Of a DNA stretch of 64,000 nt, positions 16,059 to 24,402 are shown one piece after another (position 1 is the first letter of the stretch; each line of letters opens with the position of its first letter). Origin of the DNA: Candidatus Obscuribacterales bacterium (GTDB taxonomy: Bacteria > Cyanobacteriota > Vampirovibrionia > Obscuribacterales > Obscuribacteraceae); contig JACKCM010000001.1 in NCBI GenBank assembly GCA_020634035.1, forward strand, positions 682,001 to 746,000, in the 5' to 3' direction. The notes beneath the pieces are model-generated. The model was not told the origin of the DNA and did no database searches. It was given only the letters and a program-made list of their open reading frames with translations. The translations under genes were made by a program, and so were the position numbers.

Positions 16059-16207
16059 GCTCCAAAGAGAAGCTTGAGCAGGGCATAGCCCACAAGGAAG
16101 CCTAGGGCGAAGTTGACGAGCAGCGACAAAAAGCTGTTCTGCTGCGGCTTCTCCGGCTTCTGGGGGTCTTCGGGCTGCGGGGGACCCTGGTTGTTCTTCT
16201 CGGTCAT
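16055..16207 (-). CDS. 50-residue membrane protein, overlapped by the next gene
   Basis: The reading frame begins MTEKNNQGPPQPEDPQKPEK: a Pro/Gln-rich soluble N-terminal half and then one transmembrane helix (SLLVNFALGFLVGYALLKLLFG). GAGGTGA lies before the ATG at 16207. Its TGA overlaps the ATG of the following 50-residue gene. Two equal-length, coupled, single-pass proteins suggest a two-subunit membrane complex or a small regulatory pair. The gene is too short for most automated callers. Confidence 0.65.
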   Translation of the reverse strand: MTEKNNQGPPQPEDPQKPEKPQQNSFLSLLVNFALGFLVGYALLKLLFGA

Positions 16208-16939
16208 GGTTCACCTCTTTTTCTGGTGTTTCATCGACCCTCTTGTTTCTGTTCGGCAAGAGACGAGTCTCTTCTGTCGCTCCAGTTGCGGTGCAATGGA
16301 CGAAGAGACTCTTGGTGATTTCAGTAGCTAAAGGATCTGTTGGCTTAGTTCTTGCTCGAAACAGAAAGTTAGAGGGATGTTTAAATCTACTCTGTTTATG
16401 CTGTTGATCTCAAAGGCAGAAGAAAACTCCTGGATGCAAAGAGCTCTGGCTGAGGACGGAGGTTTCTCCGGCTGAATCAACTACTGGTGGGTCCCGAGAT
16501 GATTTTTGTTGACCTTTGTGAACCGGTGCTTTATCTGAAGTTACGTAATATCCAAAGACAAAACCATTATCGGAGCAAGCGGATCATTCTGGGTAGTCTT
16601 CTCTTGAAAACGACCAAGTATCGAAAGTCTAGCTTAGCCGAGGCGAGTTTTTTTGATTTTGAATATCTTGAAAACCTGTTCGGTTCTCAGCTTTGCCTGT
16701 TTGCTCCGGTTCAGTTTCGATTCTGCCTCGGTTTTATAAACAGCATTAACTCTCAGAGCTCTCTCTAGAAGCATAGGATCATAGTGTCTTCTCTTCTTTC
16801 TTTTCCCGAGCAAAGGCTCTAAAACCAACTGAATAAAACGTTTTTGACCTCTCCTGTCTGTCGCTATTGCGATCTGAAAGAGGTCTTTTTGCTGTTTCGA
16901 ACAGCCAACAACGAGAACCTTAGAGTAAAAGGCACAAGC
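16208..16939. other. AT-rich divergent intergenic region
   Basis: About 730 bp between the leftward small membrane-protein pair and the rightward lipoprotein gene. Short open frames at 16487-16768 (+) and 16634-16828 (-, TTG start, very basic) overlap each other and lack ribosome sites; I do not call them. The two divergent promoters should lie here. Confidence 0.45.
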
Positions 16940-18208
16940 ATGTACCGATCCTCAATTTTTCCCCTGATCGTCGCCATATCGCTAGTATCCGGCTGCGGAT
17001 ACGATGGCGACCGCAGCAGCTCCCAGATTTTTCCGGCGCGCAATGCCATCCGGCTCGAGCTGCCGGAAGAAGACGAGCAGATTGATTTTCGTTTCGTGAA
17101 CTGGGCCGAAGACGGCTCCCATGTTCGAACCATCGTCACCGAGTTCAAGGACGGCATCACCGAGACCAAGTACTTTCGCCCCGATTCGACTCTGGACAAG
17201 GTCACCCAGTTCTATCCGACAGAGAGCCAGGAACAGGATGTCGGCGACGCCAATAACACCAACAAAACGCGACAGCTCCGTATCTCACTTGTCTATGATG
17301 AGAACGGAAAGGTGCTCTTGTACGAACGCGCCTTTCAGCCGGATGGAAAGGCGGCAGTTTTCGGAAGCCGGGGAGCGGACGGAAACTTTCGTCGGGAGCT
17401 GTTTTATGAAAACGGCAAGAGTCTGCACAGGCTCCACTTTATCGATCCTTCCGGACTGGTTTTGATGGAACAGATTTTCGGCCGTGATGGCATTATCGAG
17501 CTCGTCATCCGGCGTGACAAGCGAGGTAACGAAGCCACCGAAGAGTATCGAGAGGACGGAACTCTGCGCTATGTCACCGTGCGACCGCGCAGCAAGTATG
17601 GTCCTGTGGAACGCTCTTTCTACTCGACCGACGGTGCTCGCCTGGAGATGCAAGTTCGATACGCTTCGGGCTCTATCCAGGTTAAGTACTATGTGAGCGG
17701 AAAGGTGGTCGAAGAGCGTTATGTCTACCAGTCCGGTACTGCCAGCGTCACCACCTGGGACAGCACCGGCAACAAGATCACGCGACGCTATTCGGGTAAA
17801 CCGGACAGCAATGACTGGACGGACATCACCGGATTCGAACTCAAGGGTGTCACCGAATACGATGGCGATTCCAAGGTGCGCAGGGAGATCGAATTTCACC
17901 CGGATGGAAAGACTCCCCGGGAAGTTCGCTATCCCGACGGACCGGGCACTACTTACAAGACACTCTACAAGTACTTCAGGGAGGACGGAACCCTCGAAAA
18001 AGAGGAGTACAAAGAAGACTACAAAACAACCCGGGACGAGAAAGAATACCCTGCCGAGGATGAAATTCGGGAGACCGTTCCCGAAGAATATTTCACACCC
18101 TCAGACAGAAGCTCTCCCGAGTTGCTGAGCGCGAGCGAGATGCCCGAGCCGCCCCAGTACGGCTGCGAGAACTGCTGCGGAGAAGGCTGCGAGTACTGCA
18201 TGCCCTGA
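16940..18208 (+). CDS. Secreted lipoprotein with YD/MORN-like strand repeats
   Basis: About 422 residues from ATG 16940 (AAAAGG 7 bases upstream). A lipoprotein signal, MYRSSIFPLIVAISLVSGC, has its lipobox Cys at about residue 19. The mature part is a long series of beta-hairpin units with patterns such as D-G-x-x-x-x-x-x-Y/F and R-E-D-G-T-L-x-x-x-x-x-Y (YREDGTLRYVTV, YFREDGTLEKEEY, FHPDGKTPREVRY), similar to antitoxin YwqK/MORN-like strands. The protein ends in a Cys-rich tail, CENCCGEGCEYCMP. A paralogue with the same N-terminal strand block lies at 35616-36869. It is probably exposed at the outer membrane or periplasm; the ligand is unknown. Confidence 0.8.
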   Translation: MYRSSIFPLIVAISLVSGCGYDGDRSSSQIFPARNAIRLELPEEDEQIDFRFVNWAEDGSHVRTIVTEFKDGITETKYFRPDSTLDKVTQFYPTESQEQDVGDANNTNKTRQLRISLVYDENGKVLLYERAFQPDGKAAVFGSRGADGNFRRELFYENGKSLHRLHFIDPSGLVLMEQIFGRDGIIELVIRRDKRGNEATEEYREDGTLRYVTVRPRSKYGPVERSFYSTDGARLEMQVRYASGSIQVKYYVSGKVVEERYVYQSGTASVTTWDSTGNKITRRYSGKPDSNDWTDITGFELKGVTEYDGDSKVRREIEFHPDGKTPREVRYPDGPGTTYKTLYKYFREDGTLEKEEYKEDYKTTRDEKEYPAEDEIRETVPEEYFTPSDRSSPELLSASEMPEPPQYGCENCCGEGCEYCMP

Positions 18209-18240
18209 CCCGGCAGCAGGGATTTTAGATAGCTGATTAT

Positions 18241-18276
18241 GATCCGGGAGTTTCTCCCGGATCTCTTTTTTGTCGA
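18241..18276 (+). terminator. Intrinsic terminator
   Basis: GATCCGGGAG-3 nt-CTCCCGGATC followed by TCTTTTTTG: a textbook terminator of the lipoprotein gene. Confidence 0.95.
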
Positions 18277-18277
18277 T

Positions 18278-18300
18278 AAAACTATAACAAATAGTAGTAT
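18278..18300. repeat. Terminator-linked palindrome, copy 3
   Basis: AAACTATAACAAATAGTAGT begins directly after the T-run of the 18241 terminator and precedes the facing leftward hairpin at 18313-18350. Confidence 0.75.
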
Positions 18301-18312
18301 GTTTTAAAACAA

Positions 18313-18380
18313 GATGAAGCCAGAATCGAAGCAATTGCTTCGGCTTCATCCCGTTACAGGGGCCATCTTTCGATGGCCCC
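18313..18380 (-). terminator. Two hairpins ending the 18402-19442 gene
   Basis: GGGGCCATC-4 nt-GATGGCCCC (18359-18380, read on the minus strand) comes first, then GATGAAGCC/GGCTTCATC (18313-18350) followed by TTGTTTTAAAAC. Confidence 0.7.
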
Positions 18381-18401
18381 TGCAGGTGCTTGCTTGGTGC
18401 T

Positions 18402-19442
18402 TCAGGCGGCTACGCGCTCGTTTCTGGAGCGGGAACGGGAGCGCGGACGGGAGCGATTGCGAGAACCTCTGCCGTTGTCAGCCGAGTACCTCTTCTCCAG
18501 GGCGTCGAGGACCCGGTGGGTGATCTCCTCGAAACCGCGCCCTTCGAAGAAGCGCTTGCAAGCGATCAGCTCTTCGCTGACGCCGCACTGACTGACCAGC
18601 TTGCCGTAGAGCTCCGCGAAGAGCTTGCGGGCAGCCTGGGCCAGCCCGTGCACTTGTGGAGAATTCGGCTCGGGCAGGGTCAGCGTATCTTGATGCGGGT
18701 AGTAGCAGATGCCGAACTGTCTTGCGTAGGGCTGCTGGACATACTTTCCGCAGTTGAAGCCCGAAGAGGCTTTGGCCAGGAAGGCTTCCACTTCTGTCCG
18801 GACGATGCAGGCGAGCACCTGGCGAATATCGGCAGAGCCGGTGCTTGCTGCTCGCTGTTTCATCCGGGATTCATAGTTGATCGCCCGACCGAGATAGTTT
18901 GCCCATTCTTTGAAGGGCTCACCATCGACGTCGGAAGACCGCTGGGTCAGTCGCTTCTGGAACTCGATCAAAGTTTTCATCGAGCCCTGACCGCAGCTGC
19001 GGAGAGTCGGCGGCTGCAGATCGACTTTGAGAGTCGGTTCGCTTTCTGCCAGCCGGACAAGAAGTTCGATGAAGGCGACCTTGTCTTCGAATCGCAGTTT
19101 ACCGAACTCGCTCTTCGCTTCAGAGTTGCGAACAGTGGCGATGTTAATCAGCTCAGGCACCCCGACCTTGTTCATGGCCGTGGTGTCGATCGGGTACCAT
19201 CCCCTGGCCGGGAGGAACCAGATGAAGTCGATGCCGGCTTTGTCGGCTGGGGAGCCTTCGTCCGACATCAACAGCTTCCATCCTGAGGAGATTGCTTTCA
19301 GGAGCTTCTGGCGGGCATTGTGGGCTCGGACGAGATTCCGGTCTTCGGAATTTGACGTCCAGTCCACCATTGCGTTAGAAGCTTCCAGATACCAGCTCCA
19401 GACTTCCTTTTGGAGCCGGATACCACATTTGGTGACAGTCAT
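18402..19442 (-). CDS. Hypothetical protein with Arg-Ser-rich tail
   Basis: A 346-residue soluble protein, mostly helical and strand-mixed, with no catalytic motif that I recognise (conserved-looking blocks: GIDFIWFLPARGWYPIDTTAMNKVGVPELINIATVRNSE and CGKYVQQPYARQFGICYYPH). The last 20 residues alternate Arg and Ser (RGSRNRSRPRSRSRSR), coded by a GGAGCG/GGAACG hexamer-like repeat near 18420-18460. Such tails bind RNA or acidic partners. The start at 19442 has only a weak ribosome site (GAAAG). Neighbours give no clue to function. Confidence 0.7.
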   Translation of the reverse strand: MTVTKCGIRLQKEVWSWYLEASNAMVDWTSNSEDRNLVRAHNARQKLLKAISSGWKLLMSDEGSPADKAGIDFIWFLPARGWYPIDTTAMNKVGVPELINIATVRNSEAKSEFGKLRFEDKVAFIELLVRLAESEPTLKVDLQPPTLRSCGQGSMKTLIEFQKRLTQRSSDVDGEPFKEWANYLGRAINYESRMKQRAASTGSADIRQVLACIVRTEVEAFLAKASSGFNCGKYVQQPYARQFGICYYPHQDTLTLPEPNSPQVHGLAQAARKLFAELYGKLVSQCGVSEELIACKRFFEGRGFEEITHRVLDALEKRYSADNGRGSRNRSRPRSRSRSRNERVAA

Positions 19443-19883
19443 TTTTGTGCTTTCGTAAACTTAGTGCACGGTCATCCAGACCAGTGCTTTGGTTTATTTA
19501 TCTGCGAAATCTCTTCCGATTTCGCGATTCAGGAAGCTCGAACTCTGGAAGTTTCGATTTCGAGATTCCGGCGTTCTCCGCTTCAGTCAAATGCTGATGG
19601 TCGGATAACGTTCTTAAGTACTGATGGCAATAAAAAGAGGTGTTGGTTTCCTTTCGATTTCTGATTCATAGATACTTTTGGTCTAACACCAAATATCTCT
19701 ATAAGACAAATATTCCCACAGCCCACCGGGCAGGACTCAAATACCGAAAAGGTTCTCGGGTAAATGATTTTGAGGAAAGGGCTCAATCGAGGCGCTTAAT
19801 CTTCTCGTCGATCTCATTCGTGATATCCCCATTATTTGATTGGTTCGCGAGGTTAGTACAGTGTCTAATCTTTGCCTGTTTTA
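19443..19883. other. Intergenic region beside a transposase relic
   Basis: About 440 AT-rich bases with no convincing gene. It should contain the promoter of the 18402-19442 gene and the lost 3' end of the IS1380-type element, but no terminal inverted repeat is evident to me. Confidence 0.4.
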
Positions 19884-20390
19884 GAACCCGGATGGTCTAT
19901 TCTTCTTCGAGTTGGTTACAACGTAGCGGATATCAGTTCCTTTGGAGGTTCGTTCAACTTTGCAAATGATTCTACGCTCGTGGGGCCACTCTTTTGCCTG
20001 GTATGGAAACTCTGTGTACTTGCGGATGTAGACTTGCTCGGCTTCGAAATTTTCTTGCATGCGTCCCTGTTCTTTCGTTTCGAACCGTGTGCGTTCCTCG
20101 TTCTGGCGCCATGTCAGAACGTTTTCAGGTTCAAGCTGAGAATACTCTGCCGTGTACAGGTTCTCTGGTACAGATTGAACAAAATTCTTCGATTTGCTTT
20201 TCAGGGCATTGTTTTCGGCAATGGCGATGTAGTAGGTGATGCGGTTTTCCTCGCAATAGTTGTAGATATCGGGAGCGGCAAATGCGGCGTCTGCAGTGAG
20301 TTCAATTCGAAGTCCAGGCCAGCGTCTGCGAAGTTCCTCAACCACAGCCCTAGCATTCGCAACGTCCTGTCGTACTTCCCGGCATTGCCT
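19884..20390 (-). pseudogene. IS1380-family transposase fragment
   Basis: About 168 codons on the minus strand match the central and C-terminal catalytic part of IS1380-type (DDE group 1) transposases: RWPGLRIELTADAAFAAPDIYNYCEENRITYYI, then YTEFPYQAKEWPHERRIICKVERTSKGTDIRYVVTN. The second catalytic Asp is the D of TADAAF. The N-terminal DNA-binding half is missing; the frame runs into a terminator and palindrome copy at 20404-20481. The C-terminal part stops soon after VVTN, so the catalytic Glu region is lost. This is an inactive relic of an insertion. The open frame seems to continue to 20465, but those residues are not transposase. Confidence 0.8.
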
Positions 20391-20403
20391 GCTCAGAAGG
20401 GTA

Positions 20404-20426
20404 TAAATTATAGAAGATAGTAAAAG
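20404..20426. repeat. Terminator-linked palindrome, copy 4
   Basis: AAATTATAGAAGATAGTAAA lies downstream of the leftward terminator at 20453-20481 and marks the junction with the transposase relic. Confidence 0.65.
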
Positions 20427-20452
20427 AAGGCAAAAAGGGTTTTGAGAGAAAG

Positions 20453-20481
20453 GGGAGAGAACCACTGGATGTGGTTCTCCC
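20453..20481 (-). terminator. Terminator of the 20494-21279 gene
   Basis: GGGAGAACCAC-5 nt-GTGGTTCTCTCCC on the minus strand, followed by a T/C-rich tail (CTTTCTCTCAAAACCCTTTTTG). Confidence 0.75.
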
Positions 20482-20493
20482 TTCTGCTTTTTA

Positions 20494-21279
20494 TTAGATG
20501 CTTCGCATCACTTCCAGGGCATCCCATCCTCTGTGGATGCTTTCGCCCTGCCGGAAGCTCATCCGAGAAGGATGTCTCCAGAAGCGAATCGCCAGATAGA
20601 GGCTCCAGGGAAATACACCCAGAGGATTGTTTTTCTCCAGTTCTGCCTCTATTTGGTCGGCGTTCATCCGGCTCGGCAGCTTCAAAAGGCAATGCAGAGC
20701 AGGGATGATATTGGGCAGTTCGCGCTCTTTTCGAATTGCTTCGAGCTGCTTGGAGAGGATGTGATTTCTGGCTGCCTTGAACTGACCTTTGAGCAGAGCT
20801 TCATAGGCATAGGCGTTCACCCTGGCGCTGCGCCTGCCTGTACGGAAGGAGCTGAGATCCTTCGCGTCTCTGTCGATTATCTCTCGAGCAGTTTCCTGGG
20901 AGGCGCCGCGGTCGTGGTTCGAGTTGACCAGCACCCTTGCGGTCTTGTTTTGCTTACACTCTTCGGCCAGGGTCATGACCTCGACCATGCGGGTTCGCCG
21001 TTTATCGACACCGTTTGGATTGATTCGGCGGAAGAGCTCGATGAGGTTCATTTCGATGTCGAGCAGGGTTCTGTGGTGTTGATAGGTCTGATACCAGATC
21101 GTGCCGGTTCTCAGAACGAGGATCATCACCAGGCAGAATACGACAAACAGCACCGCGATGAGGACGAAGGGAAGCTCATCGGACATGATGTGGTCCATAA
21201 GCGTGCTGAAGAAGATGAGCAGAAATAGGATTGCGACTAATGGGACGATCAGATTGAAAGTCCGGAGGATTCGAGTCAT
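20494..21279 (-). CDS. Hypothetical two-helix membrane protein
   Basis: About 261 residues. ATG 21279 is preferred (AAAGAG upstream); an ATG at 21339 would add 20 residues. Two N-terminal transmembrane helices (FNLIVPLVAILFLLIFFSTL and ELPFVLIAVLFVVFCLVMILVL) are followed by a cytoplasmic helical domain with many charged residues (RRINPNGVDKRRTRMVEVMTLAEECKQNKTARVLVNSNHD). A TPR-like pair of helices (YAYEALLKGQFKAARNHILSKQLEAI) lies in the second half. No family is recognised. Confidence 0.7.
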   Translation of the reverse strand: MTRILRTFNLIVPLVAILFLLIFFSTLMDHIMSDELPFVLIAVLFVVFCLVMILVLRTGTIWYQTYQHHRTLLDIEMNLIELFRRINPNGVDKRRTRMVEVMTLAEECKQNKTARVLVNSNHDRGASQETAREIIDRDAKDLSSFRTGRRSARVNAYAYEALLKGQFKAARNHILSKQLEAIRKERELPNIIPALHCLLKLPSRMNADQIEAELEKNNPLGVFPWSLYLAIRFWRHPSRMSFRQGESIHRGWDALEVMRSI

Positions 21280-22031
21280 GGTAATCTCTTTCTCGAATTT
21301 TGAAGCTGAAAGCCTGGCGCTTAGAGCTTCTGGTTGCAATCTCCCGGGTCGAAGGCTGTTTATGCTGACTGAAATAAGTCTGGCCTTCGAGCAGAGAACG
21401 GAATTACCGTTGGTCTTGGACGAGACCAGGGGAAATTCCAGCTCCAGCTCACTGTGACATCTGTCGGCACGGGGCTGACTGAAATTAGGATTTATCCGTT
21501 ATAGGCGCTGCTTTTAAGAGGGATTCAGGTTCTTTCGGATTTTTGAAAAACAGATGAGTGATGGGTATCTCAATCAAGACACAACGATATTCTGCAGTCA
21601 CGTAAATCTTCTAGTTTGCTTAGTGAAATATTGTGATCTAAAGATTAAATGGCTGCGCTAACTTGGTACAGCGTTGGAATCCTGAATAATTCAGGATCTT
21701 TCTTCTACTTGACAACTATGAAGTTATGTAATGAGCTGAGAACTAGCTGAAAGAATCAACAGGCTTATAGTCCTCACTTTCTCTTCTCAAAACTTCATGT
21801 GATCAAAGATTTTCAAGAGATTTGGTGTTGTTAGAGCTTCTTCTGTAGAAACAAGATATCAACTCCACAACACCAGTATTTCGAGGCATCAACCTCTAAG
21901 ACGTTCTAAGACAGCACTTTCCCAGGTTTTTCTATCCGCAGCTGCGGACCGGGGTGGTGCTGTTTTTGCTGGTTCCTTGTGGGCGCTCTTAAATCCAACC
22001 TTAACCTTTAGCGAAAAACAGGAGGCTGGAC
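21280..22031. other. Long divergent intergenic region
   Basis: About 750 bp between a leftward membrane-protein gene and the Kef-type gene. It holds the 19-bp repeat at 21643-21661, a GGTGTTG/CAACACC inverted pair around 21821-21873, and a 14-bp palindrome TCCGCAGCTGCGGA near 21936. No gene is seen. Confidence 0.5.
21643..21661 (+). repeat. 19-bp repeat, partner of 12516-12534
   Basis: GATTAAATGGCTGCGCTAA, the exact reverse complement of 12516-12534. A shorter relative (GGCTGCGCTAG) occurs near 32450. Confidence 0.6.
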
Positions 22032-24122
22032 ATGCATTACAACCATGTCTTGCTGGACCTGCTGGCAATCTTCGTATCCGCCCTGCTCATGATGCTCGTC
22101 TTCTTTCGGGCAGGTCGGCTACCGACGGTTCTGGCATTTCTGGCTGCCGGGGTCGCTTGCGGTCCCTATGGCTTCGGTTTCGTAACCGACGTCCATGTTA
22201 TTGAAACTCTTGCCGAGATCGGCATCGTGCTGCTTCTCTTCACTCTCGGTATGGAGTTCTCACTGCCGCACTTCAAGAGAATGTGGCAGTTTCTCGTTAT
22301 TGGTGGTGCGTTGCAGGTCGGGCTCACCATCGCCGTGGCGGTGGCCGTCGCACAGGTCATGGGCCTGTCGATGCCGCTCTCCATCTTCATCGGCATGTTG
22401 CTCTCGATCAGCTCCACCGCTCTTGTTCTGAGGCTCCTGGACAACAAGAACGAGCTGGGTTCGGCCCACGGTCGCAACTCGCTCACCATCCTCATCTTCC
22501 AGGACCTGATGATCGTGCCCATGGTCTTGCTCATCCCCTTCCTCGGTGGTCGTGAAATCGCATTGAACGACTTCCTGGTCGGTGGTGGCAAGGTGCTCGC
22601 TTTCGGCGCGGTCTCCTTCGTGGTGGTCAAGTACATCCTTCCGGTTCTACTTCGGGAGGTGGCGCAGACCATGAATCGCGAAGCCTTCATCGTCGCAATC
22701 GCGGTGATTTGCCTTGGGGCGGCTCTGCTGACGGCAGAAGCCGGTCTCTCCATGGCGCTCGGTGCTTTCGGCGCCGGTCTGGTTCTGTCCGAATCTCGGT
22801 ACAGCCATCAGGCTCTTGCTGAGACCATGCCTTTCCGGGAGCTCTTCAACTGCGTGGTCTTCGTGTCCATCGGCATGTTGTTCGACTTCCGGGTGGTCAT
22901 CCAGCAGCCGCTTCTGATCATGGCTTGCGTGGCTGTGATTGTGGTCGCCAAAACCCTGATTACCGGTCTGGTTACCCGGGGCTTCGGGCACTCGCTCAAG
23001 GTCTCGGTTCTTACCGGTCTTGCCCTCGCCCAGACCAGCGAATTCTCCTTCGTCCTGGGCAAACTCGGTCTGGAAGCGGGTCTTCTCGACGCCAAGACCA
23101 ATCAGCTCTTCCTCTCGGTCGCCATCATCTCGATGGCGGTGTCACCGGCGGTGAATGCAATCGGGCCGAAACTGGCTGACCTGCTGGAGAAGATTCTTCC
23201 CACTGGTCGGGCACGGAAGCCCTTCGGCATGATTCCCGGAGACGAGGAGGTGCTCAAGGATCACGTCATCGTGGTCGGCTATGAGCATCGGGGCAAGCAG
23301 CTCGTCAAAGCGCTGGAGAAGGTGAAAATCCCCTATGTGATAATTCATAATGACCCGAAAGTGGTTCTCGAAGAATCGCGGCAGGGTAAGCGGATTTCCT
23401 ACGGGGACGGCACCAGTGAAGAGCTGCTCAACTGGGCCAACATCAAGACCGCTCGCCTGGTGGCGCTCACCCTGCGGGATGAGCTCACCACCGCCAGGGC
23501 AGCCAGTGTGGCAAAGCGGCTCAACCCGTCTGCTCAAGTGATTGCCGGTGCGGAGGGTCTCTTCGACTCCTTCCAGATCGTCAACGCCGGGGCGGACAAC
23601 GTCGTTTCTGCTTCGGCAGAAGCGGCAATCGAGTTCGTGCGACGCGTGCTCGAACAGGCGCAGGTGCCGTTCCTGGAGGTGGAGCGTATCGCGCTGGAAT
23701 CCGCGGCGGAGCTGGAGAAAATCAATCGCCGGCTGCTTCGCAGGAGAACCAGTCAGACTCCTTTCCAGGCGGTCCCGTTCAACATGGTTACCGCTCCGGT
23801 GACCGTGGAAGAAAACTGTGCCGTCATCGACAAGACTCTCGGAGACACCCATGTCCACCACGACACCGGTGCCTATATCGTAGCCATCCAGACCCGCAAT
23901 GGTGACCTCATTCTCAACCCCAACGGTGGAAATGAACTCCATGTCGGCGACACCGTCATGCTCATCGGCAAGGCGGACCAGGTGGCTGAAGCGATGCTGC
24001 TCTTCAAGACCAGGCCCAAAGACAAGGAGCCGGTTCAGGTCGAGGAGGCGGTGACAGCGATGCCACCGTCACCCCCGGCAACGGAAGTGGAGGCAGACAA
24101 GAAAGATCGCACCGAGGAGTAA
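22032..24122 (+). CDS. KefB/KefC-type cation:proton antiporter (CPA2) with RCK domain
   Basis: A 696-residue membrane protein. About 12 transmembrane helices (residues 5-385) form a CPA2 Na+/H+ exchanger domain. An RCK/TrkA-N domain follows (from KDHVIVVGYEHRGKQLVKALEK to about residue 560; Rossmann beta-alpha-beta, with GYEHRG in place of the strict GxGxxG), then a TrkA-C domain (IVAIQTRNGDLILNPNGGNELHVGDTVMLIGK). The family exports K+ or exchanges it for H+ under ligand control of the RCK domain. An AGGAGG site lies 6 bases before the ATG. No KefF/KefG ancillary gene is adjacent, so glutathione-gated control as in enteric KefC is not supported. The tail of about 30 residues is acidic and Pro-rich. 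Confidence 0.9.
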   Translation: MHYNHVLLDLLAIFVSALLMMLVFFRAGRLPTVLAFLAAGVACGPYGFGFVTDVHVIETLAEIGIVLLLFTLGMEFSLPHFKRMWQFLVIGGALQVGLTIAVAVAVAQVMGLSMPLSIFIGMLLSISSTALVLRLLDNKNELGSAHGRNSLTILIFQDLMIVPMVLLIPFLGGREIALNDFLVGGGKVLAFGAVSFVVVKYILPVLLREVAQTMNREAFIVAIAVICLGAALLTAEAGLSMALGAFGAGLVLSESRYSHQALAETMPFRELFNCVVFVSIGMLFDFRVVIQQPLLIMACVAVIVVAKTLITGLVTRGFGHSLKVSVLTGLALAQTSEFSFVLGKLGLEAGLLDAKTNQLFLSVAIISMAVSPAVNAIGPKLADLLEKILPTGRARKPFGMIPGDEEVLKDHVIVVGYEHRGKQLVKALEKVKIPYVIIHNDPKVVLEESRQGKRISYGDGTSEELLNWANIKTARLVALTLRDELTTARAASVAKRLNPSAQVIAGAEGLFDSFQIVNAGADNVVSASAEAAIEFVRRVLEQAQVPFLEVERIALESAAELEKINRRLLRRRTSQTPFQAVPFNMVTAPVTVEENCAVIDKTLGDTHVHHDTGAYIVAIQTRNGDLILNPNGGNELHVGDTVMLIGKADQVAEAMLLFKTRPKDKEPVQVEEAVTAMPPSPPATEVEADKKDRTEE

Positions 24123-24209
24123 ACAACTTCGGACTAACAGGAGAATAAGTCGCCTCCGACAAACTCCTGAAGCGATAGGTGAAAGAGAGCGCCTGTAACT
24201 GTCATTTGC

Positions 24210-24258
24210 AGAAAGAGTGAAGCCCGTAAGAAGGCTTCCTCTTTCTGTTCTTTTTTGT
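24210..24258 (+). terminator. Terminator of the Kef-type gene
   Basis: AGAAAGAGTGAAGCC pairs with GGCTTCCTCTTTCT and is followed by GTTCTTTTTTG. Confidence 0.88.
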
Positions 24259-24265
24259 CTTTAAA

Positions 24266-24286
24266 CAACTATCCGTTATCGTAGTA
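24266..24286. repeat. Terminator-linked palindrome, copy 5 (degenerate)
   Basis: CAACTATCCGTTATCGTAGT begins about 8 bases after the T-run of the 24210 terminator; here both flanking genes run rightward. Confidence 0.55.
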
Positions 24287-24366
24287 ACTGTTAAAAGCTT
24301 TGTTCGATAAATGGAGAGGACTAGCTCTTGAATGCACTGTTCCAAGCTGATTTGAGGTAGAAGCAG

Positions 24367-24372
24367 TATAAT
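24367..24372 (+). promoter_or_regulatory. -10 box before the PDZ-CAP gene
   Basis: TATAAT 30 bases before the TTG start at 24403, following the Kef-gene terminator; the -35 region is not recognisable. Confidence 0.5.
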
Positions 24373-24402
24373 CTGTCTTCCATTTCGAAAAGGAAAGTTG
24401 TT

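Noticed and set aside
16487..16828. Overlapping small frames on both strands
   Set aside because: They overlap each other, lack ribosome sites and have AT-rich chance composition; the leftward one needs TTG.
22032..24122. Glutathione-gated KefC assignment
   Set aside because: No KefF/KefG partner gene and the RCK loop is GYEHRG; only the broader CPA2-RCK class is safe.
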